Positions 17,239-24,724 of a stretch of 64,000 bases of DNA are shown here, piece by piece. The first letter of the stretch is position 1. Each line of letters starts with the position of its first letter. The stretch is from Sulfurospirillum sp964466465 (GTDB taxonomy: Bacteria; Campylobacterota; Campylobacteria; Campylobacterales; Sulfurospirillaceae). Both the position numbers and the translations under genes were made by a program. The notes under the pieces were generated by a model. It was not told where the DNA came from. It did no database searches and worked only from the letters and a program-made list of their open reading frames with translations. Location of the stretch: NCBI GenBank assembly GCA_964466465.1, contig CAYXNJ010000001.1:1-64000 (forward strand), read 5' to 3'.

Positions 17239-17276
17239 GTGTTAAATTTGTGTTATATTTAACACTAATTTAACAC
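17239..17276 (+). promoter_or_regulatory. operator-like repeats over NosL-gene promoter
   Basis: GTGTTAAAT (17239-17247) and ATTTAACAC (17257-17265) form an inverted repeat enclosing TG-T-TATATT, an extended -10 box (17251-17259). A second direct copy TTTAACAC follows at 17269-17276. This is how a repressor or dual regulator would sit on a promoter. The binding protein is unknown. Confidence 0.45.
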
Positions 17277-17319
17277 TTTGGGAATAAACTCAACGATATT
17301 TTCCAAGAAGGAGCAAAGT

Positions 17320-18456
17320 ATGCAAAAAAGCCTATGGGCGGTTGTTTTCTCACTATTTTTAGTATTGGGATTGCACGCAGAAGAGTTCAATAAAATGGCA
17401 ACGGGTGAGCCAGAGCTCATTCAAAAAGGGGACGAGAAGGCGTATTGCCCTATTTGTGGTATGAGTTTAAAGCAGTACTATAAAACTTCGCATGGTGTGA
17501 TTTTAAAAGATGGTACCGCGAAACAGTACTGTTCTATTCGCTGTCTTGCTGCGGATTGGCAGTCTATTGAATCCAATGTAAAACAAGTGGTTGTTACAGA
17601 TGTGAAAAGCGAAAAATTGATTGATGCCAAAAGTGCATTTTATGTGGTAGGATCAAAAGTGCCTGGAACCATGAGTATGGTAAGTAAACTCGCATTTGCC
17701 AATGAAGCGGATGCGAAAGCGTTTGCAGCTGAAAATGGTGGTGAAGTGATGAATTTTGATGCGACTTTTGCCAAAGCAAAAGCCTCTTTAGCGGATGATG
17801 TGGATGAGTTTATTAAGAAAAAGCAAAAGGGCATGTACCCTATGGGTGAAAAAATTTACAATGCAAAATGTCAAAAAGAGAAGATTCATTTGCATGATTT
17901 TAACACCATTGCAGAACTTAAAGTGAGTTTGAAAAAAACACACGTATGTGGTGAAGTGAATGAGCAAGAGCTACAAGCGGTTGGACTTTATTTGTGGGAG
18001 ATTGTGCGTTTAGAAGCACATGATAGTGATCATAAAACAACCATTCATGTAGAAAAAAATGAAAAATGTCCAGTATGTGGTATGTTTGTTTACAAATACC
18101 CTAAATGGGCAGCACGTATGAATTATGCTGAAAATGGGAAACAAGTGAGCCATGCCTTTGATGGCGTGAAAGATATGTTGAAGTTTTATAAAGATCCTGC
18201 AAAATGGGGCAATTACACCAAACACAAAGACTCAGAGCTTACCATTTTGGTCAGTGATTATTATACCGGTGAAGCGATTGATGGTAAAAAGGCGTTTTAT
18301 GTGGTAGGAAGCGATGTGTACGGTCCTATGGGCAAAGAATTTATCCCTTTCAAGACGTTTAAAAGTGCGCAAACGTTTATGAAAGATCACAAAGGGCTTC
18401 AAGTGGTTGAGTTCTCTAAAATTGAAGAAGTCCTTATTTACGCACAGGATCAATAG
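17320..18456 (+). CDS. tandem NosL-domain periplasmic protein
   Basis: 378 residues, starting at the ATG nine bases after AAGGAG; earlier in-frame starts lack a ribosome site. Signal peptide to about residue 20. Two NosL-like copper-binding domains: the first has CPICGM (43-48) and CSIRC (71-75), the second CPVCGM (250-255). NosL delivers Cu(I) to nitrous oxide reductase, but no nosZ or other nos gene is visible here. The linker (about 172-235) resembles a cytochrome c domain that has lost its CxxCH (GEKIYNAKC, then ELQAVGLYLWEI). The single-gene unit converges on the next gene with only seven bases between. Confidence 0.88.
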   Translation: MQKSLWAVVFSLFLVLGLHAEEFNKMATGEPELIQKGDEKAYCPICGMSLKQYYKTSHGVILKDGTAKQYCSIRCLAADWQSIESNVKQVVVTDVKSEKLIDAKSAFYVVGSKVPGTMSMVSKLAFANEADAKAFAAENGGEVMNFDATFAKAKASLADDVDEFIKKKQKGMYPMGEKIYNAKCQKEKIHLHDFNTIAELKVSLKKTHVCGEVNEQELQAVGLYLWEIVRLEAHDSDHKTTIHVEKNEKCPVCGMFVYKYPKWAARMNYAENGKQVSHAFDGVKDMLKFYKDPAKWGNYTKHKDSELTILVSDYYTGEAIDGKKAFYVVGSDVYGPMGKEFIPFKTFKSAQTFMKDHKGLQVVEFSKIEEVLIYAQDQ

Positions 18457-18463
18457 AGTTTCA

Positions 18464-19633
18464 TTAATTTAACGTATGAGGTTGCTCGAAGATATAGCCT
18501 TGAAAAAGATCAAAATCAAGGTTGCGAGCAGCCTCTACAATCGTCTTTGAATTGAGTTGTGTGGCTACACAACGAATGTTTCTCTGCTGCGCTAACGCGA
18601 CTATTTTTTGGCAGGTGTGCTGCGCTATCTCATCGAGTGCCAAGTTACGGATAAGATCTCCATGGACTTTGACAATGTCAATCATTCCCTCATCAAATGC
18701 AGTGATAAGCTCTAGGGTTTTGACGTTATCAAGTGCAATTAAAACCCCCTCTTTTTTCAGCTCTTTAATGGCATCTTTTAGCATTTCAGGTGATGTGCTT
18801 TTTTCGCAGTAAATTTCTAAAACGATATTTTTTCCTGCAAAACAGCCCTTTAAAAAAGCAACATGTTGAGGGTTGAGCAGATCTTCTGAGGTGAGATTGA
18901 GTGCAAGACGAAAGCCTGTTTGAGAAGAAACTTCGGCAACTTTGCTCGCGATGCTTTCAAAAAGTGTGTCATAAAAATGGCGTTCTTTCGCTATTTTCAA
19001 AAAGAGCTTTGGTGATTGAAGCGTTTGATGATACGCTAAACGCAACAGTGCTTCATAGTAAAACGGTTGCTCTTTTTGATCGACAATGGATTGAAAGTGA
19101 AGAACGATTTGTCCACTTTCGATGGCGCTTTTCATCATCGCTTCTATGGCTTCTTCGTTTTCACCCATCAACATATTGGCAAACTCTGAGTAGGTAACAA
19201 AGGGTTGGTTTTCTGCTTTTGCCACCAAAAGGGCTTTTTGCGCTTTTTCTAAGGGTTCAAAGTGATCAAAGCTGATTCCAATGTGTACTTCGACATTAAT
19301 ATCTCTGTTGTGATACGCATAGCTTAGACGCTCAATAGCATCGCAGAGTGCGAAGATGATACGCTCCATTTTAGAGAGTTCAAAGGGAGTGTCCATTAAA
19401 AGAGCAAATTTATCATCTTGGATACGAAAAAGCTCCATTTCATTAGCTCTTGCGAAGCTTTGAAGTGTCATTGAAAAGGCGCATAGCACAAAGTTTCCGC
19501 CTTCATCGCCGTATTCAAGATTGATATGCTTAAATTGTTTAATATCGACAAGGAAAAGCTTAGGGCTTTTGCAGGTAAGTAGCTTTTCTTCAAAAGCGTT
19601 GTGCGAAGAGACTTGGGTCAGTGCATCGATCAT
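18464..19633 (-). CDS. degenerate GGDEF-EAL protein
   Basis: 389 residues, no membrane span. The N-terminal third keeps the GGDEF fold (FLVDIKQFKHINLEYGDEGGN), but the signature loop reads IQDDKF instead of GGDEF/SGDEF. The C-terminal EAL domain keeps YEALLRL but has LDNVKT where active enzymes have DDFGTG, VKVHGDL for KIDxxF, and ATQLNSK for AEGVET. Both catalytic activities are therefore probably lost, leaving a c-di-GMP sensor or protein-interaction role. It overlaps mobA by four bases (ATGA), so it is the last gene of leuC-mobA-this gene. Confidence 0.88.
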   Translation of the reverse strand: MIDALTQVSSHNAFEEKLLTCKSPKLFLVDIKQFKHINLEYGDEGGNFVLCAFSMTLQSFARANEMELFRIQDDKFALLMDTPFELSKMERIIFALCDAIERLSYAYHNRDINVEVHIGISFDHFEPLEKAQKALLVAKAENQPFVTYSEFANMLMGENEEAIEAMMKSAIESGQIVLHFQSIVDQKEQPFYYEALLRLAYHQTLQSPKLFLKIAKERHFYDTLFESIASKVAEVSSQTGFRLALNLTSEDLLNPQHVAFLKGCFAGKNIVLEIYCEKSTSPEMLKDAIKELKKEGVLIALDNVKTLELITAFDEGMIDIVKVHGDLIRNLALDEIAQHTCQKIVALAQQRNIRCVATQLNSKTIVEAARNLDFDLFQGYIFEQPHTLN

Positions 19634-20205
19634 AAAAGCTCCTGTGCTTTTTCATATTCATGTGGGTGATTGAGGTTTAAGAAAGGCGCATCTTTTTCAA
19701 ATGCAATTTGTTTTGTACGGCTTAGATCAAGTACTAAACGGATTTTATGTTCATTTTTGGAGAGTTGTGTACGAATGGTCTCTGCAATAGAAGGCGTATA
19801 AATAGCACATAGTTGGTGCGATGAACACGGTGACGTTGCGATAATCGCATCATCTCCTTCTTCAAAGTTTGCATAAAGCTTTTCAAAAATTTCAGGTGTC
19901 ACAAATGGGGTGTCCACGCTAAGAACACAGACAGGTGTTTTAAAATGCTCTAAAATAGAAAGTAGTGCAACTAAAGGTGAATGCTCACTGTATTGGGTAC
20001 TGTCTTCAATAAATGAGGCATCAAAGTCAAATTTGTCTTTACTTTTACTGCTCACATGAATGCTTGAAAAATAGGGACTAAGTCTGTGAAGTTGAAATTC
20101 AGTGAGCGTTTTAAACTCACCAAAGGGAAGCAATGCTTTGTCACTTCCCATGCGTGAACTTTTCCCACCAGCAATGATGACTAAAGGCAGTGGGATAAAA
20201 GGCAT
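19630..20205 (-). CDS. mobA: molybdenum cofactor guanylyltransferase
   Basis: 191 residues, normal MobA length. It transfers GMP from GTP to molybdopterin, making the guanine dinucleotide form used by DMSO-reductase-family enzymes. Seen: the nucleotide-binding loop IIAGGKSSRMGSDKA at about residues 10-24, SVDTPFVTPE and the C-terminal NLNHPHEYEKA (family N-x-N-t-P-x-d/e). It supplies the cofactor form needed by the molybdoenzyme at 4.4 kb. Overlaps leuC by one base and the following gene by four. Confidence 0.95.
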   Translation of the reverse strand: MPFIPLPLVIIAGGKSSRMGSDKALLPFGEFKTLTEFQLHRLSPYFSSIHVSSKSKDKFDFDASFIEDSTQYSEHSPLVALLSILEHFKTPVCVLSVDTPFVTPEIFEKLYANFEEGDDAIIATSPCSSHQLCAIYTPSIAETIRTQLSKNEHKIRLVLDLSRTKQIAFEKDAPFLNLNHPHEYEKAQELL

Positions 20206-21470
20206 TAGAGCGTTCTTGGATCAGTGATTTTACCCATAACAGCACTAGCGGCTGCTACAGCAGAGTTTGCAAGATAGATTTCACTGGTTCTTGCACCCAT
20301 GCGTCCTACGAAGTTACGGTTTGTTGTCGAAACACAACGCTCACCTTCGCCTAAAATTCCCATATAACCACCCAAACATGCACCACAGGTTGGGTTACTA
20401 AAGACAGCGCCTGCTTCAACGAAGATGTCAACTAAGCCCTCTTTTTGTGCTTGCAATGAAATTTTCTGCGTTGCAGGAGTGATGATAAGACGTGTTTTGC
20501 GTGCCACTTTGCGACCCTTTAAGATGCTTGCTGCAATGCGAAGATCTTCTAAGCGGCCATTGGTACAACTACCGATAAAGACTTGATCGATGCTCAAATC
20601 ATCTTTAACGGCTTGATTAATAGACTTGCCATTGGATGGTAAAAATGGATACGCAATCACAGGATCAAGATTGGCAACATCAATATTTAAGACTTGAACA
20701 TACGTAGCATCATCATCTGAGTAGAAGAATTTTGGCTCACGTGCAAGGTTTTTATCGTTTAAAAATGCTTTGGTTGTTTCATCAACAGCAACAATACCAC
20801 TTTTCGCACCCGCTTCAATTGCCATATTGCAGAGTGAGAAGCGATCATCCATGCTAAGATAGCTAATGGTGTCACCTGTAAATTCTAAGGTACGATACAA
20901 GGCGCCATCTACTCCTAAAATGCGGATGACTTCGAGGATGAGGTCTTTTCCATACACATGTTGTTTTGGTTTACCGGTGAAAACAACTTTGATGGACTCT
21001 GGAACTTTAAACCAGTTTTCTCCTGTGATCATAGCAAACGCAAGGTCTGTTGAGCCCATGCCTGTTGAAAAAGCTCCAAGCGCACCGTGTGTACAAGTAT
21101 GTGAATCAGCACCAATGATAACATCACCTGGTACAACAAGTCCTTTCTCAGGCAAAAGTGCATGTTCAATACCCATGTCTTTTTCATCAAAATAGTGCTT
21201 TAGGTTATGTTTGTAGGCAAACTCACGGCTGATTTTAGCTTGATTGGCACTTGCGATGTCTTTTGCAGGAATATAGTGATCCATGACGATGCTAAAGCCA
21301 TCAGGATTTGCAAGCTTTGTTGCACCGCTCTGCTCAAATGCTTTAATCGAAATAGGCGTGGTAATGTCATTACCGATAACCATATCGATCTTACATTTAA
21401 TAATCTCACCCGCATGAACTGCGTGACCCACGTGGTCGCTAAAAATCTTTTCAGTGATGGTTTGTCCCAT
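20205..21470 (-). CDS. leuC: 3-isopropylmalate dehydratase large subunit
   Basis: 421 residues of the aconitase superfamily LeuC branch, catalysing the isopropylmalate isomerisation of leucine synthesis. Seen: GADSHTCTHGALGAFSTG (about 120-137) and the [4Fe-4S] ligands Cys302 (GSCTNGR), Cys362 and Cys365 (PTCGACLG). The length matches the shorter archaeal/epsilon-type LeuC. The small subunit leuD is not next to it; mobA follows directly. Ribosome site ambiguous; the ATG chosen gives the family N terminus (QTITEKIFSDH). Confidence 0.93.
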   Translation of the reverse strand: MGQTITEKIFSDHVGHAVHAGEIIKCKIDMVIGNDITTPISIKAFEQSGATKLANPDGFSIVMDHYIPAKDIASANQAKISREFAYKHNLKHYFDEKDMGIEHALLPEKGLVVPGDVIIGADSHTCTHGALGAFSTGMGSTDLAFAMITGENWFKVPESIKVVFTGKPKQHVYGKDLILEVIRILGVDGALYRTLEFTGDTISYLSMDDRFSLCNMAIEAGAKSGIVAVDETTKAFLNDKNLAREPKFFYSDDDATYVQVLNIDVANLDPVIAYPFLPSNGKSINQAVKDDLSIDQVFIGSCTNGRLEDLRIAASILKGRKVARKTRLIITPATQKISLQAQKEGLVDIFVEAGAVFSNPTCGACLGGYMGILGEGERCVSTTNRNFVGRMGARTSEIYLANSAVAAASAVMGKITDPRTL

Positions 21471-21519
21471 GGTATGCCTTTTATGTACATGTAAAATACG
21501 GGTATTTTAGCAAAAAAAG

Positions 21520-21564
21520 GTTTAAGAAAAAAAAAGAGGAAAGGAGTTGCCCAAAACGGGCAAC
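21520..21564 (-). terminator. intrinsic terminator of DUF2892 gene
   Basis: Read on the minus strand, GTTGCCC-GTTTT-GGGCAAC forms a seven-bp stem and is followed by a CT stretch with nine Ts. It lies just after the DUF2892 stop and upstream of leuC. Confidence 0.7.
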
Positions 21565-21575
21565 CAAAAGGAGGG

Positions 21576-21803
21576 TTATCTACCGCAGCCACAACCGCCG
21601 CTACCGCATGATCCGCTCTCATCATTTTTAGATGTATCGATGGAAAATGGAAGGTACGCTGGACAAAAGCGGAACAGGGATGTTGCTAATAACACCACAC
21701 CGATAATGCCAAACCAACTGTTAAAAATAACCCCTAAAATAATGACCGCAACACCTGCGATAGCGCGAAGCATTCTGTCTGTTTTTCCCACATTACATTT
21801 CAT
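21576..21803 (-). CDS. DUF2892 (YgaP-membrane-like) protein with Cys-rich tail
   Basis: 75 residues, starting at the ATG after AAGGAG; an earlier start at 21866 has no ribosome site. The N terminus MKCNVGKTDRMLRAIAG is the DUF2892 signature, followed by two membrane spans (about 12-28 and 30-44) and a C-terminal tail ending GSCGSGGCGCGR with three Cys. DUF2892 is the membrane anchor of YgaP-type rhodaneses, here without a rhodanese. The tail may bind metal. A Crp/Fnr regulator gene lies directly upstream on the same strand. Confidence 0.82.
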   Translation of the reverse strand: MKCNVGKTDRMLRAIAGVAVIILGVIFNSWFGIIGVVLLATSLFRFCPAYLPFSIDTSKNDESGSCGSGGCGCGR

Positions 21804-21830
21804 GGCAAACTCCTTATTTTGATTTTGGTT

Positions 21831-21836
21831 ATTATA
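21831..21836 (-). promoter_or_regulatory. -10 box of DUF2892 gene
   Basis: Minus-strand TATAAT, about 18 bases after a CTGACA -35-like hexamer (21855-21860). The predicted start is near 21824, giving a leader of about 20 bases. Confidence 0.6.
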
Positions 21837-21859
21837 AAATAAAAAAGCTTTATTTGTCA

Positions 21860-21873
21860 GTAACATACGTTAC
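21860..21873 (-). promoter_or_regulatory. Crp/Fnr-type operator GTAAC-N4-GTTAC
   Basis: A perfect inverted repeat GTAAC-ATAC-GTTAC sits directly upstream of the -35 of the DUF2892 promoter, centred about 42.5 bases before the predicted start. That is the class II activator position for Crp-family proteins. The half-sites resemble the TTAAC-N4-GTTAA site of the Campylobacter regulator NssR. The adjacent Crp-family gene is the obvious candidate binder. Confidence 0.55.
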
Positions 21874-21880
21874 AAAAGTG

Positions 21881-22495
21881 TTACAAAATTTCAATTTCTT
21901 TGCGGTGAAGTTTAAGCAGATTTTGTTTTTCGAGGTCTTTGAGAACACGACTGACGACAACACGCGATGTTCCAAGTGCTTCCGCAATTTCTTCATGCGT
22001 AGCTTGAACAATGTTGGAAGGATGGGTGTGCAGCCACTCTAAGATGCGACTATCGAGTTTTTTAAACTTAATATCTTGAATCAATGTAGCCAGTGCATCA
22101 AGTTTGATGGTAAAAAGGGAAAAAACATAGTTAAGGTAAGAAGGTGAGCGGTGCATGAGGTATTTGACAACTTCTTCACTCATCAGCCAACCCTCTATGT
22201 TGCTTAGACTGTGTGCTGTACCGATTGCAGGGGTCTGGGAAATAGTGCTTGATGTATTGATCACACACTGTTCACCTTCTTTTAGGGCATAAAGTGGAAT
22301 TTTTTTATCGTTTTCACCATACATAAAAAGTTCAACTTCTCCTTTGCCAAGCAGCAAAATATCTTTGCAAATGTCTTCTTGATAAAAAAGAATGGTGTTT
22401 TTAGGAATAGTCACTCGTTTAGCATGCTTTTGAAGATACTGAAACTCTTCACTATTTAAAGATTTGGCAAATTCAAAATCGTGTAAATTCAGCAT
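21881..22495 (-). CDS. Crp/Fnr family transcription regulator
   Basis: 204 residues: an N-terminal cyclic-nucleotide-binding-like beta barrel (about 15-125), a dimerisation helix (LDALATLIQDIKFKKLDSRI) and a C-terminal winged helix with THEEIAEALGTSRVVVSRVLKDLE at about 163-188. The N-terminal region lacks the Cys set of FNR (single Cys at ICKD and CVIN), so it is unlikely to carry a [4Fe-4S] oxygen sensor. Such regulators in Campylobacterota respond to nitric oxide, oxygen or metabolites; the signal here is unknown. The GTAAC-N4-GTTAC palindrome beyond the stop is the probable target. Confidence 0.92.
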   Translation of the reverse strand: MLNLHDFEFAKSLNSEEFQYLQKHAKRVTIPKNTILFYQEDICKDILLLGKGEVELFMYGENDKKIPLYALKEGEQCVINTSSTISQTPAIGTAHSLSNIEGWLMSEEVVKYLMHRSPSYLNYVFSLFTIKLDALATLIQDIKFKKLDSRILEWLHTHPSNIVQATHEEIAEALGTSRVVVSRVLKDLEKQNLLKLHRKEIEIL

Positions 22496-22564
22496 TGATC
22501 CACCTTATCTATCCGTATAGGTGAATTGTACACAAAAATAGTAAAAATACTCAATGACAATGAC

Positions 22565-22966
22565 TTATGCAAACCCTTTGTAATTAGCTAAAAAACGTTT
22601 GATGCCCTCAGTCGCGAACAGTGCTTCACTCCACGGTTTTGGGTCGATAATATCAAAATACTTCTCTTTTAACACATAAACACATGCGTGCACAGGCTGA
22701 TTTTTAACCAGAAGCTCCACCTCCGTGCGTTCGTAATACTCGCCTTCAAAAGCATCAAGAGTGATCATATCTTCCTCGCTTATATCATAATAAACGACCC
22801 CTTCGACAAGCTCATCGGCTTGGAAAATAACGGGGTATTCATCATTTTTAACCGAACGTCTGGCATAACCCATTAAGGTCGCTTGTTGCGAGAGATAATT
22901 CCCTCTAACCAGTCTGTTCCAGACGTCTTCAAACATTAGTGATCCATACGTAAAGAGATGTGTCAT
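22565..22966 (-). CDS. gamma-glutamylcyclotransferase-fold protein
   Basis: 133 residues, starting at the ATG after AAGGAGCAGCAC. FTYGSLMFEDVWNRL at the N terminus is the substrate-loop motif of the GGCT/AIG2 family, and the later acidic residues (TLDAFEGEYYER) include the expected catalytic Glu. Members cleave gamma-glutamyl compounds to 5-oxoproline or act on other gamma-glutamyl amines; the real substrate is unknown. No operon partner on the same strand. Confidence 0.85.
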   Translation of the reverse strand: MTHLFTYGSLMFEDVWNRLVRGNYLSQQATLMGYARRSVKNDEYPVIFQADELVEGVVYYDISEEDMITLDAFEGEYYERTEVELLVKNQPVHACVYVLKEKYFDIIDPKPWSEALFATEGIKRFLANYKGFA

Positions 22967-23038
22967 GTGCTGCTCCTTGATGAAAATGATACCACGCTTT
23001 GTAACCAATTTGGTGTTTAAAAACTGTGCAAATGAGGG

Positions 23039-23044
23039 TATAAT
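23039..23044 (+). promoter_or_regulatory. -10 box for ogt operon
   Basis: A perfect TATAAT, with the predicted start about 75 bases before the ogt ATG. The leader contains a short open frame (23075-23116). Confidence 0.6.
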
Positions 23045-23074
23045 AAAAAAATTATTCTTACAAGAGATGTCTCA

Positions 23075-23116
23075 ATGATAACACGTAAAACAGTGTCTGC
23101 ATGGCCAAAATACTAA
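23075..23116 (+). CDS. possible 13-codon leader peptide upstream of ogt
   Basis: ATG through TAA encodes MITRKTVSAWPKY. The stop codon directly abuts the GGAG of the ogt ribosome site. There is only a weak ribosome site in front (AGAGATG). It could couple or gate translation of ogt, or be chance; nothing beyond placement supports it. Confidence 0.25.
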   Translation: MITRKTVSAWPKY

Positions 23117-23126
23117 GGAGTCACTA

Positions 23127-23582
23127 ATGGTTCAATGTACGTTTCCTTCTCCTATTGGAATTCTTCTCATCTCAGCAGATGAGCGTGGCATTTGCGCTCT
23201 TGATTTTGATGATAGTGGTGAAATACTCAAAGGTTCAAATCCACATATTGAGTTGTTAAAAAAAGAGTTAGAAGCTTATTTTGCGGGCAATCTCAAAACC
23301 TTTAGTGTTCCATTGCATCCTAAAGGTACACCTTTTCAGGAGCATGTATGGAATGTTCTGCAAAGTATCCCATACGGTGAGACGATTTCTTATAGTCGTG
23401 AAGCAGAGCTTCTCAAGCACCCGAAGGCCACACGTGCGGTTGCAAATGCCAATGGTAAAAATAAAATTGCGATTGTCATTCCGTGTCATCGAGTGATTGC
23501 CAAAGATGGGGGCATTGGAGGTTATAGTGGTGGACTGTGGCGTAAAGAGTATTTATTAGCATTGGAGCAAAAATATCGATGA
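23127..23582 (+). CDS. ogt: methylated-DNA--protein-cysteine methyltransferase
   Basis: 151 residues. The acceptor site IPCHRVI with Cys120 is intact, as is the preceding helix-turn-helix (FQEHVWNVLQSIPYGETISY). It removes alkyl groups from O6-guanine by a suicide transfer to that Cys. Length matches the Ogt class without the Ada N-terminal domain. Strong ribosome site (AAGGAG). It overlaps the glycerate kinase gene by four bases, so the two are cotranslated though functionally unrelated. Confidence 0.95.
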   Translation: MVQCTFPSPIGILLISADERGICALDFDDSGEILKGSNPHIELLKKELEAYFAGNLKTFSVPLHPKGTPFQEHVWNVLQSIPYGETISYSREAELLKHPKATRAVANANGKNKIAIVIPCHRVIAKDGGIGGYSGGLWRKEYLLALEQKYR

Positions 23583-24724
23583 AAATAGTGTTAGCAATTG
23601 ATTCATTTAAAGGGTGTGCAAGTTCACAAGAACTCTCTGCATGGATAGAAGAGGGTATTAAAGAGGTTTACCAAGAAGCTGTTGTACAAGCATGCTACAT
23701 TGCTGATGGCGGCGAGGGCATGCTTTCTGCCATTATGCAAAATATTCCCGGAAAGATTATGACATGTAGCGTGCATGACCCTCTTATGCAACCCATTGAT
23801 GCGCAGTATGGCATTTTAGAAGATGGTAAAACAGCAGTTATTGAGATGGCACAAGCGGCAGGACTTCCTTTAGTTCCCTATGAAAAACGCAATCCTCTTA
23901 TTACCACAACATTTGGTGTAGGAGAGCTTGTAAAAGATGCCATGAAACATGGGTGTCGTACCTTTATTGTGGGTATCGGTGGGAGTGCAACCAATGATGC
24001 AGCGTTGGGGATGATGCAGGCGTTAGGATACCGCTTTTTCGATGCAGAGGGCAATGAGTTAGGCCGTGGTGGTGAGATTTTAGAAAAAGTGTATCGTATC
24101 GATGAGAGTCACGTAGATAAAGAACTGAAAGCATGTGAATTTATCGTTGCATGCGATGTCGATAATGTGATGTATGGACCACGAGGTTCAGCACACATTT
24201 ATGCAGGGCAAAAAGGGGCAGATGCCGCGATGATAGAACGCCTCGATGCTGGCATGAAGCATTTTACAGAAGTGTTGAAACATAAGCTGGATAAGGATGT
24301 GGCGCACCATGCAGGCTCTGGTGCCGCAGGCGGTATGGGTGGCGGTATGCAAGCCTTTTTGAATGCAAAACTTCGCTCGGGCATTGAGATTATTTTAGAT
24401 CAAATTGGTTTTGATGTGCACCTTAAAGACGCAACACTCGTGATTACAGGGGAAGGACGTATTGATAAACAATCACTTATGGGTAAAGTACTCAGTGGCG
24501 TTTCAAAACGTTGTCAGCGTGCAGGTGTGCCACTCATCGCTTTAGGTGGCGGCATTGCCGATGAGTTGGAAGAGCATGAAGGCGTGGATGCACTGTTCTC
24601 TATTATGCGTTATCCTATGAGCTTAGAAGAAGCGATGGAGAAAGAGCGTGCACAAAAGCTTGTAAAACAGAGTATAAAAGAGATTTTTAGGCTCATGAAA
24701 ACATTGAAGCATACTGCCCTATGA
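23579..24724 (+). CDS. glycerate kinase, GlxK/GarK type
   Basis: 381 residues of the class I glycerate kinase family. Seen: AIDSFKGCASS at the N terminus, YIADGGEGM, GIGGSATNDAALGMMQALGYRF at about 138-158, and a late ITGEGRIDKQSLMGK loop. It phosphorylates glycerate using ATP, giving 2- or 3-phosphoglycerate for lower glycolysis (enolase is encoded at 42 kb). It overlaps rqcH by four bases. Confidence 0.93.
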   Translation: MKIVLAIDSFKGCASSQELSAWIEEGIKEVYQEAVVQACYIADGGEGMLSAIMQNIPGKIMTCSVHDPLMQPIDAQYGILEDGKTAVIEMAQAAGLPLVPYEKRNPLITTTFGVGELVKDAMKHGCRTFIVGIGGSATNDAALGMMQALGYRFFDAEGNELGRGGEILEKVYRIDESHVDKELKACEFIVACDVDNVMYGPRGSAHIYAGQKGADAAMIERLDAGMKHFTEVLKHKLDKDVAHHAGSGAAGGMGGGMQAFLNAKLRSGIEIILDQIGFDVHLKDATLVITGEGRIDKQSLMGKVLSGVSKRCQRAGVPLIALGGGIADELEEHEGVDALFSIMRYPMSLEEAMEKERAQKLVKQSIKEIFRLMKTLKHTAL

